Shown here one piece after another: positions 32,731 through 39,875 of a DNA stretch of 64,000 nucleotides (position 1 is the first letter of the stretch; each line of letters opens with the position of its first letter). This DNA comes from Pseudonocardia autotrophica (GTDB lineage Bacteria > Actinomycetota > Actinomycetes > Mycobacteriales > Pseudonocardiaceae). A model generated the notes under the pieces. It saw nothing but the letters and a program-made list of their open reading frames with translations. It did not search any database and was not told the DNA's origin. The stretch spans positions 116,206 to 180,205 of the forward strand of contig NZ_JNYD01000011.1 in the NCBI RefSeq assembly GCF_000717175.1, given 5' to 3'. Position numbers and translations under genes: made by a program.

Positions 32731-33348
32731 GTGTACGTGCCGACCCACTTCGCCCCCGCGGACGAGGACGTGCAGCAGCTGCTGGACCAGCATGGCGCGG
32801 CGGACCTGGTCACCGCCGGCCCGGAGGGTCTGGAGGCGACGATGCTTCCGTTCGTCCACGACCGCGAGCGGGGCACGCTGCTGGGCCACCTCGCCCGCAA
32901 CAACGACCACTGGCGGCGGGCCGACGGGCAGCAGGGCCTGGTGATCGTCCGCGGTCCGGACTCGTACGTCAGCCCGACCTGGTACGCCTCCAAGGCCGAG
33001 CACGGGCGCGTCGTCCCCACCTGGAACTACGTGACCGCGCACGTCCACGGCACCGTGACCGTGCACGACGACGTCGACTGGCTCGCCGACGTCGTGCGGC
33101 GGCTGACCGATCTGCACGAGGCGGACCGGCCGGCCCCGTGGCGCGTCGACGACGCTCCGGAGAAGTTCTTCCGCGGCCAGCTGCGTGCAATCGTGGGCGT
33201 CGAGGTCCGCATCGAGCGGGTCGACGCCAAGTTCAAGCTCAGTCAGAACCGCCCCGCGGCGGACATCGACGGCGTCGTCGAGGGTCTCCGCGACGTCGGC
33301 GACGTCCGGGGCGCGGACGCGGTGGCCGCCCACCGCCCGGTGACATGA
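32731..33348 (+). CDS. paiB: PaiB-type FMN-binding split-barrel protein
   Basis: 205 aa from a GTG at 32731 with AAGGAG seven bases upstream; the frame is open 12 codons earlier but without a ribosome binding site. PaiB family: VPTHFAPADEDVQQLLDQHGAADLVT at the N-terminus, GTLLGHLARNNDHWR about 48-62, SPTWYASKAEHGRVVPTWNYVTAHVHG about 82-108, LRAIVGVEVRIERVDAKFKLSQNRPAAD at the end. It binds FMN or heme-type ligands; Bacillus PaiB is described as a negative transcriptional regulator paired with the PaiA acetyltransferase. A PaiA/BltD-like GNAT lies at 10650, not adjacent. Confidence 0.9.
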   Translation: MYVPTHFAPADEDVQQLLDQHGAADLVTAGPEGLEATMLPFVHDRERGTLLGHLARNNDHWRRADGQQGLVIVRGPDSYVSPTWYASKAEHGRVVPTWNYVTAHVHGTVTVHDDVDWLADVVRRLTDLHEADRPAPWRVDDAPEKFFRGQLRAIVGVEVRIERVDAKFKLSQNRPAADIDGVVEGLRDVGDVRGADAVAAHRPVT

Positions 33349-33358
33349 GGTAAGCCTC

Positions 33359-33483
33359 GTGAACCCGGCCACCGGTCAGGTCGTCGCGGCCGTGCCCGGG
33401 CACCCCGGCCGACGTCGACGCCGCGGCCACCGCGAGGGCGTGGTCGCCGCGGTCGCGGCGCGAGCGACCCGGAACGACGGATA
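33359..33483 (+). pseudogene. N-terminal remnant of an aldehyde dehydrogenase
   Basis: From a GTG at 33359 the frame reads VNPATGQVVAAVPG, the conserved start of NAD-dependent aldehyde dehydrogenases. After a one-base shift near 33400 another frame reads TPADVDAAATARAWSP, the expected continuation (family wording: TPADVDAAVAAAR.AF..W). The sequence then ends, with none of the remaining 430 or so residues. A frameshifted, deleted gene. Nine codons after the shift are compressed relative to the family. Confidence 0.65.
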
Positions 33484-33541
33484 GGCACGGCGGCGCCACC
33501 GGCGTACCGTCGTTCGCCGCCCAGCTCACGGGAGCGGGCGA

Positions 33542-33576
33542 CCACCACTCCAGAACCACCACTCCAGAACCACCAC
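33542..33576. repeat. 14-bp minisatellite, 2.5 copies
   Basis: CCACCACTCCAGAA repeats at 33542-33555 and 33556-33569, then CCACCAC at 33570-33576. It lies between the aldehyde dehydrogenase remnant and the acyl-CoA dehydrogenase gene and is less GC-rich than its surroundings. Confidence 0.9.
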
Positions 33577-33612
33577 GCCAACTGAAGATCGCCGATGCCA
33601 CTCGGAGTTCCG

Positions 33613-34923
33613 ATGACCATCAACTTCACGATGTCCGACGAACAGAAGAAGCTGCAGCACGAGGTGCGGGCCTTCGCCGAGAACGTCCTCAAGCCGGTCG
33701 TCGCCGCGGCCGACGCGGAGCCGGACCCGCTCAAGGGCTTCCAGATGACGAAGCCGGCCTACGTCGAGGCGTACAAGGCCGGGATCGCGATGTGCATGCT
33801 GCCGAAGGCGTACGGCGGAGGTGGTGTGTCGTGCGTCGACCTGACGATCGCGGCCGAGGAGCTCTGCGTGGTCGACCCCGGGTTCGCCTGCACGGTCCTG
33901 TGCAACGGCCTCGGCCTGATGCCGATCGCCTGGTACGGCTCGGACGAGCAGAAGGACCGGTTCCTGCGGGCGGCGACCTCGGACCCGACGGGGGAGTACC
34001 TCGGCGGGTGGACGGCGAGCGAGCCGCCCGGCAACCCGGCCGGCACCGCGAACTTCGACATCCCGCTGCCGCGTCCCGCCGGTGTCGGCCTGATCGCGGA
34101 GCGGGACGGCGACCACTTCGTCGTCAACGGCCGCAAGTACTGGCCGTCGTCGGCGGGCTGGGACGAGCGGGGCGTCAACGCCGGCACGCTCATCGTCCGC
34201 AGCGACCCGGACAAGGGCGGCACCGAGGGCCTGTCCGCGCTGGTCCTGGAGCGGGACACCCCGGGCGTCACCTATCACACCCTCGACAAGACCGGCCACC
34301 GCCTCGCCTCGAACGCGGAGATCGTCTTCGAGGACGCCCGCATCCCGGCCACGAACCTGCTGCCCGGGGCGGAGGGCAACGGCGACCTCGTCATCAACCG
34401 CAACTTCGCCTGGTCCGGCCCGATCGCGGCGATCGCGGCGGTCGGCATGGCCCGCGCCGCCTACGAGATGGCCCTCGAGTTCGCGCGGGGTAACACGGCC
34501 GGTGCGCTGAAGCCGATCATCGGCTTCCAGAACGTCGGGTACGTCCTCGGCGACGTCGCGGCGAAGATCGAGATGGGCCGCTACTTCTCCTGGCGGGCGG
34601 CGGACTACCTCGACAAGCACGACCAGCACGCCGAGCTGGTCGGCGCGATGAACAAGATCCAGGTCACCGAGATGATGTTCGACTGCGTGTACAAGTGCAT
34701 GCAGATCGTCGGCGTGAACAGCCTGGAGCGGAAGGCGGGCTTCGGCAAGATCCTCCGCGAGGCCTCCGTGCTGCCCATCTACGACGGCGGCAACATGGGC
34801 ATGCAGCGGCGCCGCGTGCACGGCATCCTCGCCGACCCGCTCTTCAACCCGCGGGCGATCATGGAGGACGAGTACGTGGAGTTCGGCAAGCACCACGAGA
34901 CGATCGACACCGTCGTCGTCTGA
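33613..34923 (+). CDS. Acyl-CoA dehydrogenase-family protein
   Basis: 436 aa from the ATG at 33613 with GGAG five bases upstream (an ATG 18 bp earlier is also possible). N-terminal helical domain about 1-120 (FTMSDEQKKLQHEVRAFAENVLKPVV), central beta domain with LGGWTASEPPGNPAGTANF, FVVNGRKYWPSSAGW and FEDARIPATNLLPG, and C-terminal helical domain with ELVGAMNKIQVTEMMFDCVYKCMQIVG. At the place where most members carry the catalytic Glu in IYEGTN, this protein has IYDGGNMGMQRRR, i.e. Asp. It probably oxidises an acyl-CoA with FAD, or is a flavin protein of altered activity. Convergent with the BVMO gene. Confidence 0.85.
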   Translation: MTINFTMSDEQKKLQHEVRAFAENVLKPVVAAADAEPDPLKGFQMTKPAYVEAYKAGIAMCMLPKAYGGGGVSCVDLTIAAEELCVVDPGFACTVLCNGLGLMPIAWYGSDEQKDRFLRAATSDPTGEYLGGWTASEPPGNPAGTANFDIPLPRPAGVGLIAERDGDHFVVNGRKYWPSSAGWDERGVNAGTLIVRSDPDKGGTEGLSALVLERDTPGVTYHTLDKTGHRLASNAEIVFEDARIPATNLLPGAEGNGDLVINRNFAWSGPIAAIAAVGMARAAYEMALEFARGNTAGALKPIIGFQNVGYVLGDVAAKIEMGRYFSWRAADYLDKHDQHAELVGAMNKIQVTEMMFDCVYKCMQIVGVNSLERKAGFGKILREASVLPIYDGGNMGMQRRRVHGILADPLFNPRAIMEDEYVEFGKHHETIDTVVV

Positions 34924-34944
34924 CGCTCGCGGAAGGCCCGGCCC

Positions 34945-34967
34945 GGCCCCGCCGCAGCGGCGGGGCC
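34945..34967. terminator. Bidirectional hairpin between acyl-CoA dehydrogenase and BVMO
   Basis: GGCCCCGCCG (34945-34954), loop CAG, CGGCGGGGCC (34958-34967): perfect 10-bp stem between convergent stops at 34923 and 34986. Confidence 0.7.
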
Positions 34968-34985
34968 GCGGCCCGGGAGCGGCCG

Positions 34986-36635
34986 TCAGCGGCGGTCGAA
35001 CGCCGGGTACCCGGCGGCCGCCTCCTCGTCGCACTTCTGCCGGTACTGCCCCACGCCGCCGATGTAGGACAGCAGCCGGCGGGGCTTGCCGGGGACGTTG
35101 GAGCCCAGGTACCAGGAGTGCGTCTTCGGGACCAGGGTCGCGGAGGCGATCTCCTCGTGGTGGGCCACCCAGGCCTCCTCGCCGGCTTCCGTCGGCTCGA
35201 TCACGGTCGCGCCCCGCTCGCGCAGGTCGCGGATCGCGGCGGTGATCCACTCGGTCTGCTGCTGCAGGCAGGTCGTCATGTTGCACAGCGCCGCGGACGG
35301 GGCGAGCGGCACGGCCGTGGTGAGCATGTTGGGGTAGCCGTGGACCATCAGCCCCATCGTGGTGCGGATGTCGCGGCCCCAGTCCTCCGTCAGTGACCGC
35401 CCGCCGCGGCCTCGGACGTCGATGCGGGTCAGCGCGCCGGTGCCGGCGTCGAACCCGGTGGCCAGGATGATCACGTCGAGCTCGTGGACGCTGCCGTCGG
35501 CGAGCTCGACGCCCTCGGGCCGGATCCGGGCGATCGGGTTGTCCTTCACCCCGACCAGCTCGACGTTCTCCCGGTGGTAGACCTCGAGGTAGTTGGTCTC
35601 GAGCGGGACCCGGTGGGTGCCGAAGCCGTAGTCCGTGGGCACGAGGACGTCGATCAGCTGCTGGTCCTTGAGCCGCGCGCGCATCTTGTCCCGGACGAAC
35701 TCCGAGACGGCCTCGCTGACCTCCTCGACGAAGAACATCTCGCCGAAGCTCGCCAGCCACAGCTTGAGCGACCCGTCCTGGTAGATCTCCTCGAGGATCT
35801 CCTGCCGCTGCTCGGGGGTGCAGTCGGCCCAGGCGTGCTCGAAGTCGTACTCGAACCCGGTGAACGTGTGCGGGATGGTCGTGCGCAGCTCGTCGAAGCG
35901 GCTCTTGTACCAGCGCTGCTCGGCCTCGCCGTACTTCGGGTTCTTCATCGGCAGCACGTACTGCGGGGTGCGGGCGAAGACCGTGAGGTGCTCGACCTCG
36001 CTCGCGATCGTCTGGATGACCTGGATGCCGGTGGCCCCGATCCCGACGACGCCGACCCGCCTGCCGGCGAGGTCGACCTCCTCCTTCGGCCAGCGCGAGG
36101 TGTGGAAGATCGGTCCGCGGAAGGTGTCCTGGCCCTCGAACAGGGCCTCCATGGGCGCGGAGAGCATGCCGCCGCAGGTGACGAAGAACTGCGTGTCGAT
36201 CGTGTCGCCGCGGTCGGTGCGGACGGTCCAGCGGCCGCGGTCCTCGTCGTAGTGGGCACTCACGATCCGCGTCGAGAACTGGATGTCCTCGCGCAGGCCC
36301 AGCCGCTCCGTGACGTACCGCAGCCACTGCTCGACCTCGGGCTGGCCGGGGAACTTCTCGCTCCAGCTCCAGTCCGTGTAGAGCTGCTCGGAGAACAGGT
36401 ACTGGTAGATGTAGCCCTCGGAGTCGAACCGCGCGCCGGGGTAGCGGTTCCAGTACCAGGTCCCGCCCACGTCGCTGCCGGCCTCGTAGGCCCGCACGCG
36501 CAGCCCCTGTTCGCGGAGCTGGTGGAGCTGGTAGAGCCCGGCGACGCCGGCGCCGAGGACCACCGCGTCGAGTTCCAGCGGGGCCGGGGAACCGTCGGCC
36601 GGCGGTGCGGTGTCGGGTGCGGACGTCATCGTCAT
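34986..36635 (-). CDS. Flavin-containing Baeyer-Villiger monooxygenase (type I)
   Basis: 549 aa from the ATG at 36635 (an ATG two codons later is an alternative) with AAGAGG upstream. FAD motif VVLGAGVAGLYQLHQL about 27-42, GGTWYWNRYPGARFD about 57-71 of cyclohexanone-monooxygenase-type enzymes, the BVMO fingerprint FRGPIFHTSRWP about 155-166, NADPH motif VGVVGIGATGIQVIQTIA about 175-192, and ILATGFDAGTGAL about 365-377. Inserts oxygen next to a ketone using NADPH and O2, giving an ester or lactone. Monocistronic; site C of the shared operator lies 66-84 bp upstream, next to the regulator gene. The divergently arranged hydrolase at 38639 could process the ester (inference). Confidence 0.92.
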   Translation of the reverse strand: MTMTSAPDTAPPADGSPAPLELDAVVLGAGVAGLYQLHQLREQGLRVRAYEAGSDVGGTWYWNRYPGARFDSEGYIYQYLFSEQLYTDWSWSEKFPGQPEVEQWLRYVTERLGLREDIQFSTRIVSAHYDEDRGRWTVRTDRGDTIDTQFFVTCGGMLSAPMEALFEGQDTFRGPIFHTSRWPKEEVDLAGRRVGVVGIGATGIQVIQTIASEVEHLTVFARTPQYVLPMKNPKYGEAEQRWYKSRFDELRTTIPHTFTGFEYDFEHAWADCTPEQRQEILEEIYQDGSLKLWLASFGEMFFVEEVSEAVSEFVRDKMRARLKDQQLIDVLVPTDYGFGTHRVPLETNYLEVYHRENVELVGVKDNPIARIRPEGVELADGSVHELDVIILATGFDAGTGALTRIDVRGRGGRSLTEDWGRDIRTTMGLMVHGYPNMLTTAVPLAPSAALCNMTTCLQQQTEWITAAIRDLRERGATVIEPTEAGEEAWVAHHEEIASATLVPKTHSWYLGSNVPGKPRRLLSYIGGVGQYRQKCDEEAAAGYPAFDRR

Positions 36636-36700
36636 CGACCTCTTCCGTGTGTCCTGCCTGGGTGGCCCGGACATCGTGGGCGGTGTCCCATCCACCGGAC

Positions 36701-36719
36701 GTGTCCCAACAACGGACAC
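36701..36719. promoter_or_regulatory. Operator-like repeat, site C, upstream of BVMO
   Basis: GTGTCCCAACAACGGACAC; arms GTGTCC(C)/(C)GGACAC with the same 7-5-7 spacing as sites A and B. A further half-site GTGTCCC lies at 36683-36689. All are between the BVMO start (36635) and the stop of the regulator gene (36729). Confidence 0.6.
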
Positions 36720-36728
36720 GTGCCGACG

Positions 36729-38501
36729 TCAGTCGGTGATTCCGTACTGGCGGATCTTGCGGTACATCGTCGAGCGGGCGATCCCGAGCGCGGCGGCCGC
36801 GGCCTTGCGGTTCCCGGCCGCCGTGCGCAGCGCCGAGACGATCGCGTCCCGCTCGATCTCGTCGACCGGGCGCAGCGCGCTGCGCGGGGTGCTCTGGCAG
36901 TGGGCGGGCAGGTCCTGGGCCTCGAGCACGCCCACCGGACGCCGGGCCACCGCCGCGGCCAGGACCTCCCGGAGCTCGCGGACGTTCCCGGGCCATCGGT
37001 AGCGGGACAGCAGGCGGACGGCCTCGGCCGAGAGCCGGACGTCGCGGTGGGGCGCCAGCTCGTCGAGGATCCCCCGGGCCAGCCCCGGGATGTCGGCGGT
37101 GCGATGCCGAAGTGGTGGCACCGTGACGCAACCGCGCAGGACCGCCAGGAGCGAGCGGTGCACGGAGGGGACCGGTCCGGCCGCGGGCGCGGCGGTCGCG
37201 GCGAGCCGGGGCAGGGCGTCGGCGTGCTCGCCGAGCGCGTCCACCAGCAGCTCCACGGACGCCGGCGGGAGCCGGTCGACGTCGCAGAGCACCGTCAGGG
37301 TCCCGTCCCCGGCCTCCGCGACGGCCCTGGCGACCTCCCGGGGGTCGGCCTCGATCGTCCGGGCGGCGACCCGGGTGACCCGGCCGTGCGGGTTCCCCTG
37401 CAGGTGCAGGCCGCTCAGCAGGCTGAACCGGCCGGCGCCGGGCTCGCCGAGCACGAGGACGGGGTGGCCGGCGTCCAGTTCGGCCCGCGCGGCGGTGGCC
37501 GCGGCGCACCACGCCGGTGACGAGGCGGTGCCCCGCGGCCCGACGACACCGAGCGTCGCCGTGGGAGCAGGGTGGGTGTCGACCTCGTCGAGGAGCGTGA
37601 CGACGCCGATCATGCCTGCGACGTCGTCACCGACCGCGACGGTCGAGCCGCGGAGCCGCACCCGCGCTCCGGAGGGCAGGTCGACCCGGTGGTCGACGGA
37701 GGTGTGTCGGCCCGCGAGGAAGCGGAGGTGGTCGTGCAGGGCCTCCTGGTCGCCGGCGGCGACCAGGGTCTGCATCGACGTGTTGGCCACGACCACCCGC
37801 GGCCCGACCGCGACGACCGCGCCACGCGTGCGGGCGTCGACCCGCGAGTAGACGTCGAACAGCGCCTGCTGGGCCTGGTCGCGGTCCTGGACCAGGTTGT
37901 GCTCGATGCGCCGGGCCGCGGCGCGGACCAGCGAGTGCATGAGCGGTGTCGAGTGGTCGGCCAGGCAGCTGATGTCCAGGACGCCCTCGATCCGACCGGT
38001 GAAGGGGTCGCGGACCGGGGCGCCGGCGCAGGCGAAGGACTGCAGCGTGCCGACGAAGTGCTCGGCGCCGACGATGTGCACGGACTCGCCGAACTCCAGG
38101 ACGGTGCCCACGCCGTTGGTGCCCACCGTGCCCTCCGCATAGCCGAAGCCCTGCGCGAAGTAGACGCGGTCGAGGATCCGTCCGATCCACCGGCTGCTGT
38201 CCCTGCGGGCCAGGATCCGGGCCCGGTCGTCGGTGAGCGCGACGCACATCGGGACGTCCGCGATCTGCTCCGAGAGCTGGTCGATCACCGGCCGGGCGCA
38301 CCGCACCAGGCGGGACGCGAGGTCGAGCCCGGTGAAGTACTGGCTCTCCACCGAGTCCGGCGCCACCCCGCCCGCCACGCTGCGCCGCCACGAGGCCGCC
38401 ACGTGGTCGGGCACCCCGCGGCGCTCCGGGGCGCCCCCGCCCTCCAGCAGGTCCGCCCGGGCGCTCGCGAGCAGCAGGCGGCGGTCGGGCACGTCGTCCA
38501 T
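36729..38501 (-). CDS. AcoR-like GAF/Fis transcriptional regulator with degenerate AAA+ domain
   Basis: 590 aa from an ATG with GAGGAGGT upstream. N-terminal GAF sensor about 60-230 (VALTDDRARILARRDSSRW, GYAEGTVGTNGVGTVLEF, HFVGTLQSFACAGAPVRDPFTG). Central region about 310-500 keeps only traces of the NtrC-type ATPase: Walker A is degenerate (VLGEPGAGRFSLL) and the sigma-54-contacting GAFTGA loop is absent, while RYRWPGNVRELREVL remains. C-terminal Fis-type helix-turn-helix AAGNRKAAAAALGIARSTMYRKIRQYGI. Without GAFTGA it cannot act through sigma-54 and should work as an ordinary activator with the housekeeping holoenzyme. Lies between BVMO and hydrolase genes; three matching operator sites suggest its regulon. 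Confidence 0.88.
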   Translation of the reverse strand: MDDVPDRRLLLASARADLLEGGGAPERRGVPDHVAASWRRSVAGGVAPDSVESQYFTGLDLASRLVRCARPVIDQLSEQIADVPMCVALTDDRARILARRDSSRWIGRILDRVYFAQGFGYAEGTVGTNGVGTVLEFGESVHIVGAEHFVGTLQSFACAGAPVRDPFTGRIEGVLDISCLADHSTPLMHSLVRAAARRIEHNLVQDRDQAQQALFDVYSRVDARTRGAVVAVGPRVVVANTSMQTLVAAGDQEALHDHLRFLAGRHTSVDHRVDLPSGARVRLRGSTVAVGDDVAGMIGVVTLLDEVDTHPAPTATLGVVGPRGTASSPAWCAAATAARAELDAGHPVLVLGEPGAGRFSLLSGLHLQGNPHGRVTRVAARTIEADPREVARAVAEAGDGTLTVLCDVDRLPPASVELLVDALGEHADALPRLAATAAPAAGPVPSVHRSLLAVLRGCVTVPPLRHRTADIPGLARGILDELAPHRDVRLSAEAVRLLSRYRWPGNVRELREVLAAAVARRPVGVLEAQDLPAHCQSTPRSALRPVDEIERDAIVSALRTAAGNRKAAAAALGIARSTMYRKIRQYGITD

Positions 38502-38560
38502 CCCGCGAGCACCTCCTCGTGTCCCACCTCACATCGTGCGCCTCCGGGCAAGGGCGTGGC

Positions 38561-38579
38561 GTGTCCCAATTCGGGACAC
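38561..38579. promoter_or_regulatory. Operator-like repeat, site B, regulator/hydrolase intergenic region
   Basis: GTGTCCCAATTCGGGACAC: perfect 7-bp arms, 5-base spacer. Half-sites GTGTCCC at 38519-38525 and GGGACAC at 38590-38596 flank it. It lies in the 137-bp region between the divergent regulator (start 38501) and hydrolase (start 38639) genes. Confidence 0.7.
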
Positions 38580-38638
38580 GGCGGGTCGCGGGACACCGTC
38601 GACAGTGGGACGGCACGTCCCTCGACGAGGAGCTGGAC

Positions 38639-39700
38639 ATGATCGACAACCCGTTCTACTCGCACGAGTTCCACGGCGACTACGACCTGGTCCCGATAGG
38701 CCGGCTCGACCTGGAGGAGGGCGGCAGCATCCCCGACTGCCGGCTCGCCGTCGCCACCTTCGGCGAGCTCAACGAGGCCCGGGACAACGCGATCCTGGTG
38801 ACGACCTGGTACTCCGGCAGCCACCAGATCTGGCGCGACGTCTACATCGGCCCCGACCACGCGCTGAACCCCGACCGGTACTTCATCGTGGTGGTCGACC
38901 AGATCGGGTCCGGCCTGTCGACCTCCCCGCACAACGCCGCCGGCGAGAACGCCGGCATCGCCATGTCGGCGTTCCCGCACGTCCGGATCGGCGACGACGT
39001 CGTCGCCCAGGAGCGGCTGCTGCGCGAGCACTTCGGCGTCGAGACCCTGCACGCGGTCGTCGGCGGGTCGATGGGCGCCCAGCAGGTCTACGAGTGGGCG
39101 GTCCGCTTCCCCGAGAAGGTCGGACGGGCCGCGGCGATCGCCGGCACCGCGCAGAACACCCCGCACGACTTCCTGTTCACCAAGGCCCTCAACGAGGCGA
39201 TCACCTCCGATCCCGGCTTCGCCGACGGCGAGTACACCTCGAACGCCGAGGTCGTCGCCGGGCTCGAGCGGCACGCCGGGATCTGGGCGGTCATGGGCCT
39301 CTCCACCGAGTTCTGGAAGCAGGAGGCCTGGCGGGCCCTGGAGTTCGAGAGCAAGGAGGCGTTCCTCGAGGGCTTCCTCGAGCCGTACTTCACCGCGATG
39401 GACCCCAACGACCTGCTGTGCATGGCCTGGAAGTGGCAGCGCGGCGACGTCGCCCGGCACACCGGCGGCGACCTCGACGCCGCGCTGGCCCGCGTCACCG
39501 CGCGGACCTTCGTGATGCCGATCGACGAGGACATGTTCTTCCCCGTCCGGGACTGCCGCCCCGAGCAGGAGCGCATCAAGAACTCCGAGCTGCGGGTGGT
39601 CGAGGACGTCCACGGCCACCTCGGCCTGTTCGGCGTGGCCCCCACCTACATGCCACAGATCGACCGACACCTCGGCGAGCTCCTCGACGGACCCGCCTGA
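38639..39700 (+). CDS. MetX/homoserine-O-acetyltransferase-like alpha/beta hydrolase
   Basis: 353 aa from an ATG with GAGGAG upstream. Fold markers: CRLAVATFGELNEARDNAILVTTWYSGSHQIW about 36-67 (family: AYxTYGxLN..NAILV), PDRYFIVVVDQIGSGLSTSP about 85-104, nucleophile elbow VVGGSMGAQQVYEWAVRFP about 140-158 (Ser about 144), acidic residue in VMPIDEDMFFPV about 294-305, and catalytic His in DVHGHLGLFG about 325. MetX-like proteins are acyltransferases or esterases; the lack of the strict MetX wording and the location beside BVMO genes favour an ester hydrolase acting on Baeyer-Villiger products (inference). Same promoter region as the regulator. Confidence 0.82.
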   Translation: MIDNPFYSHEFHGDYDLVPIGRLDLEEGGSIPDCRLAVATFGELNEARDNAILVTTWYSGSHQIWRDVYIGPDHALNPDRYFIVVVDQIGSGLSTSPHNAAGENAGIAMSAFPHVRIGDDVVAQERLLREHFGVETLHAVVGGSMGAQQVYEWAVRFPEKVGRAAAIAGTAQNTPHDFLFTKALNEAITSDPGFADGEYTSNAEVVAGLERHAGIWAVMGLSTEFWKQEAWRALEFESKEAFLEGFLEPYFTAMDPNDLLCMAWKWQRGDVARHTGGDLDAALARVTARTFVMPIDEDMFFPVRDCRPEQERIKNSELRVVEDVHGHLGLFGVAPTYMPQIDRHLGELLDGPA

Positions 39701-39723
39701 CCGACACCTCGAGAGGACCCACC

Positions 39724-39855
39724 ATGAGCAGCTCCATGCGCGGACTCGCCTTCCTCGGCGAGGGCCGGATCGGGCTCGTCGAGCGCGCGATCCCGGCCGC
39801 CGGCCCCGGCGAGGCCCTGCGGGACGGGGTGATCAAGCCGCTGATCACCTACTGA
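39724..39855 (+). pseudogene. Zinc alcohol dehydrogenase gene with large internal deletion
   Basis: 43-codon frame with GAGAGGAC before its ATG. It reads MRGLAFLGEGRIGLVERAI and PAAGPGEAL, the conserved first 30 residues of an MDR alcohol dehydrogenase, and then RDGVIKPLITY-stop, which looks like the very C-terminus of such enzymes. About 300 codons, including all zinc and NAD sites, are missing, with the frame kept across the joint. It sits 23 bp after the MetX-like gene, so an active alcohol dehydrogenase once belonged to this operon. Whether the 43-aa product is made is unknown. Confidence 0.65.
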
Positions 39856-39875
39856 GCCGCTGATCACCTACTGAG
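39838..39875. repeat. 19-bp perfect tandem duplication
   Basis: CCGCTGATCACCTACTGAG at 39838-39856 and again at 39857-39875. The first copy carries the stop of the deleted alcohol dehydrogenase; the second supplies, on the minus strand, the TAG stop of the convergent hydrolase (39868). Confidence 0.92.

Noticed and set aside
29803..33576. CRISPR array from the short repeats
   Set aside because: Repeats are contiguous tandem copies of different units without spacers, and no cas genes are present.
33526..37512. A 1328-codon open frame on the minus strand
   Set aside because: It is antisense or out of frame to the acyl-CoA dehydrogenase, BVMO and regulator genes, and is dominated by Arg/Pro/Gly; a product of GC bias.
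36729..38501. Calling the regulator a sigma-54-dependent activator
   Set aside because: GAFTGA is absent and Walker A is degenerate; no -24/-12 (GG-N10-GC) element was seen at the linked promoters.
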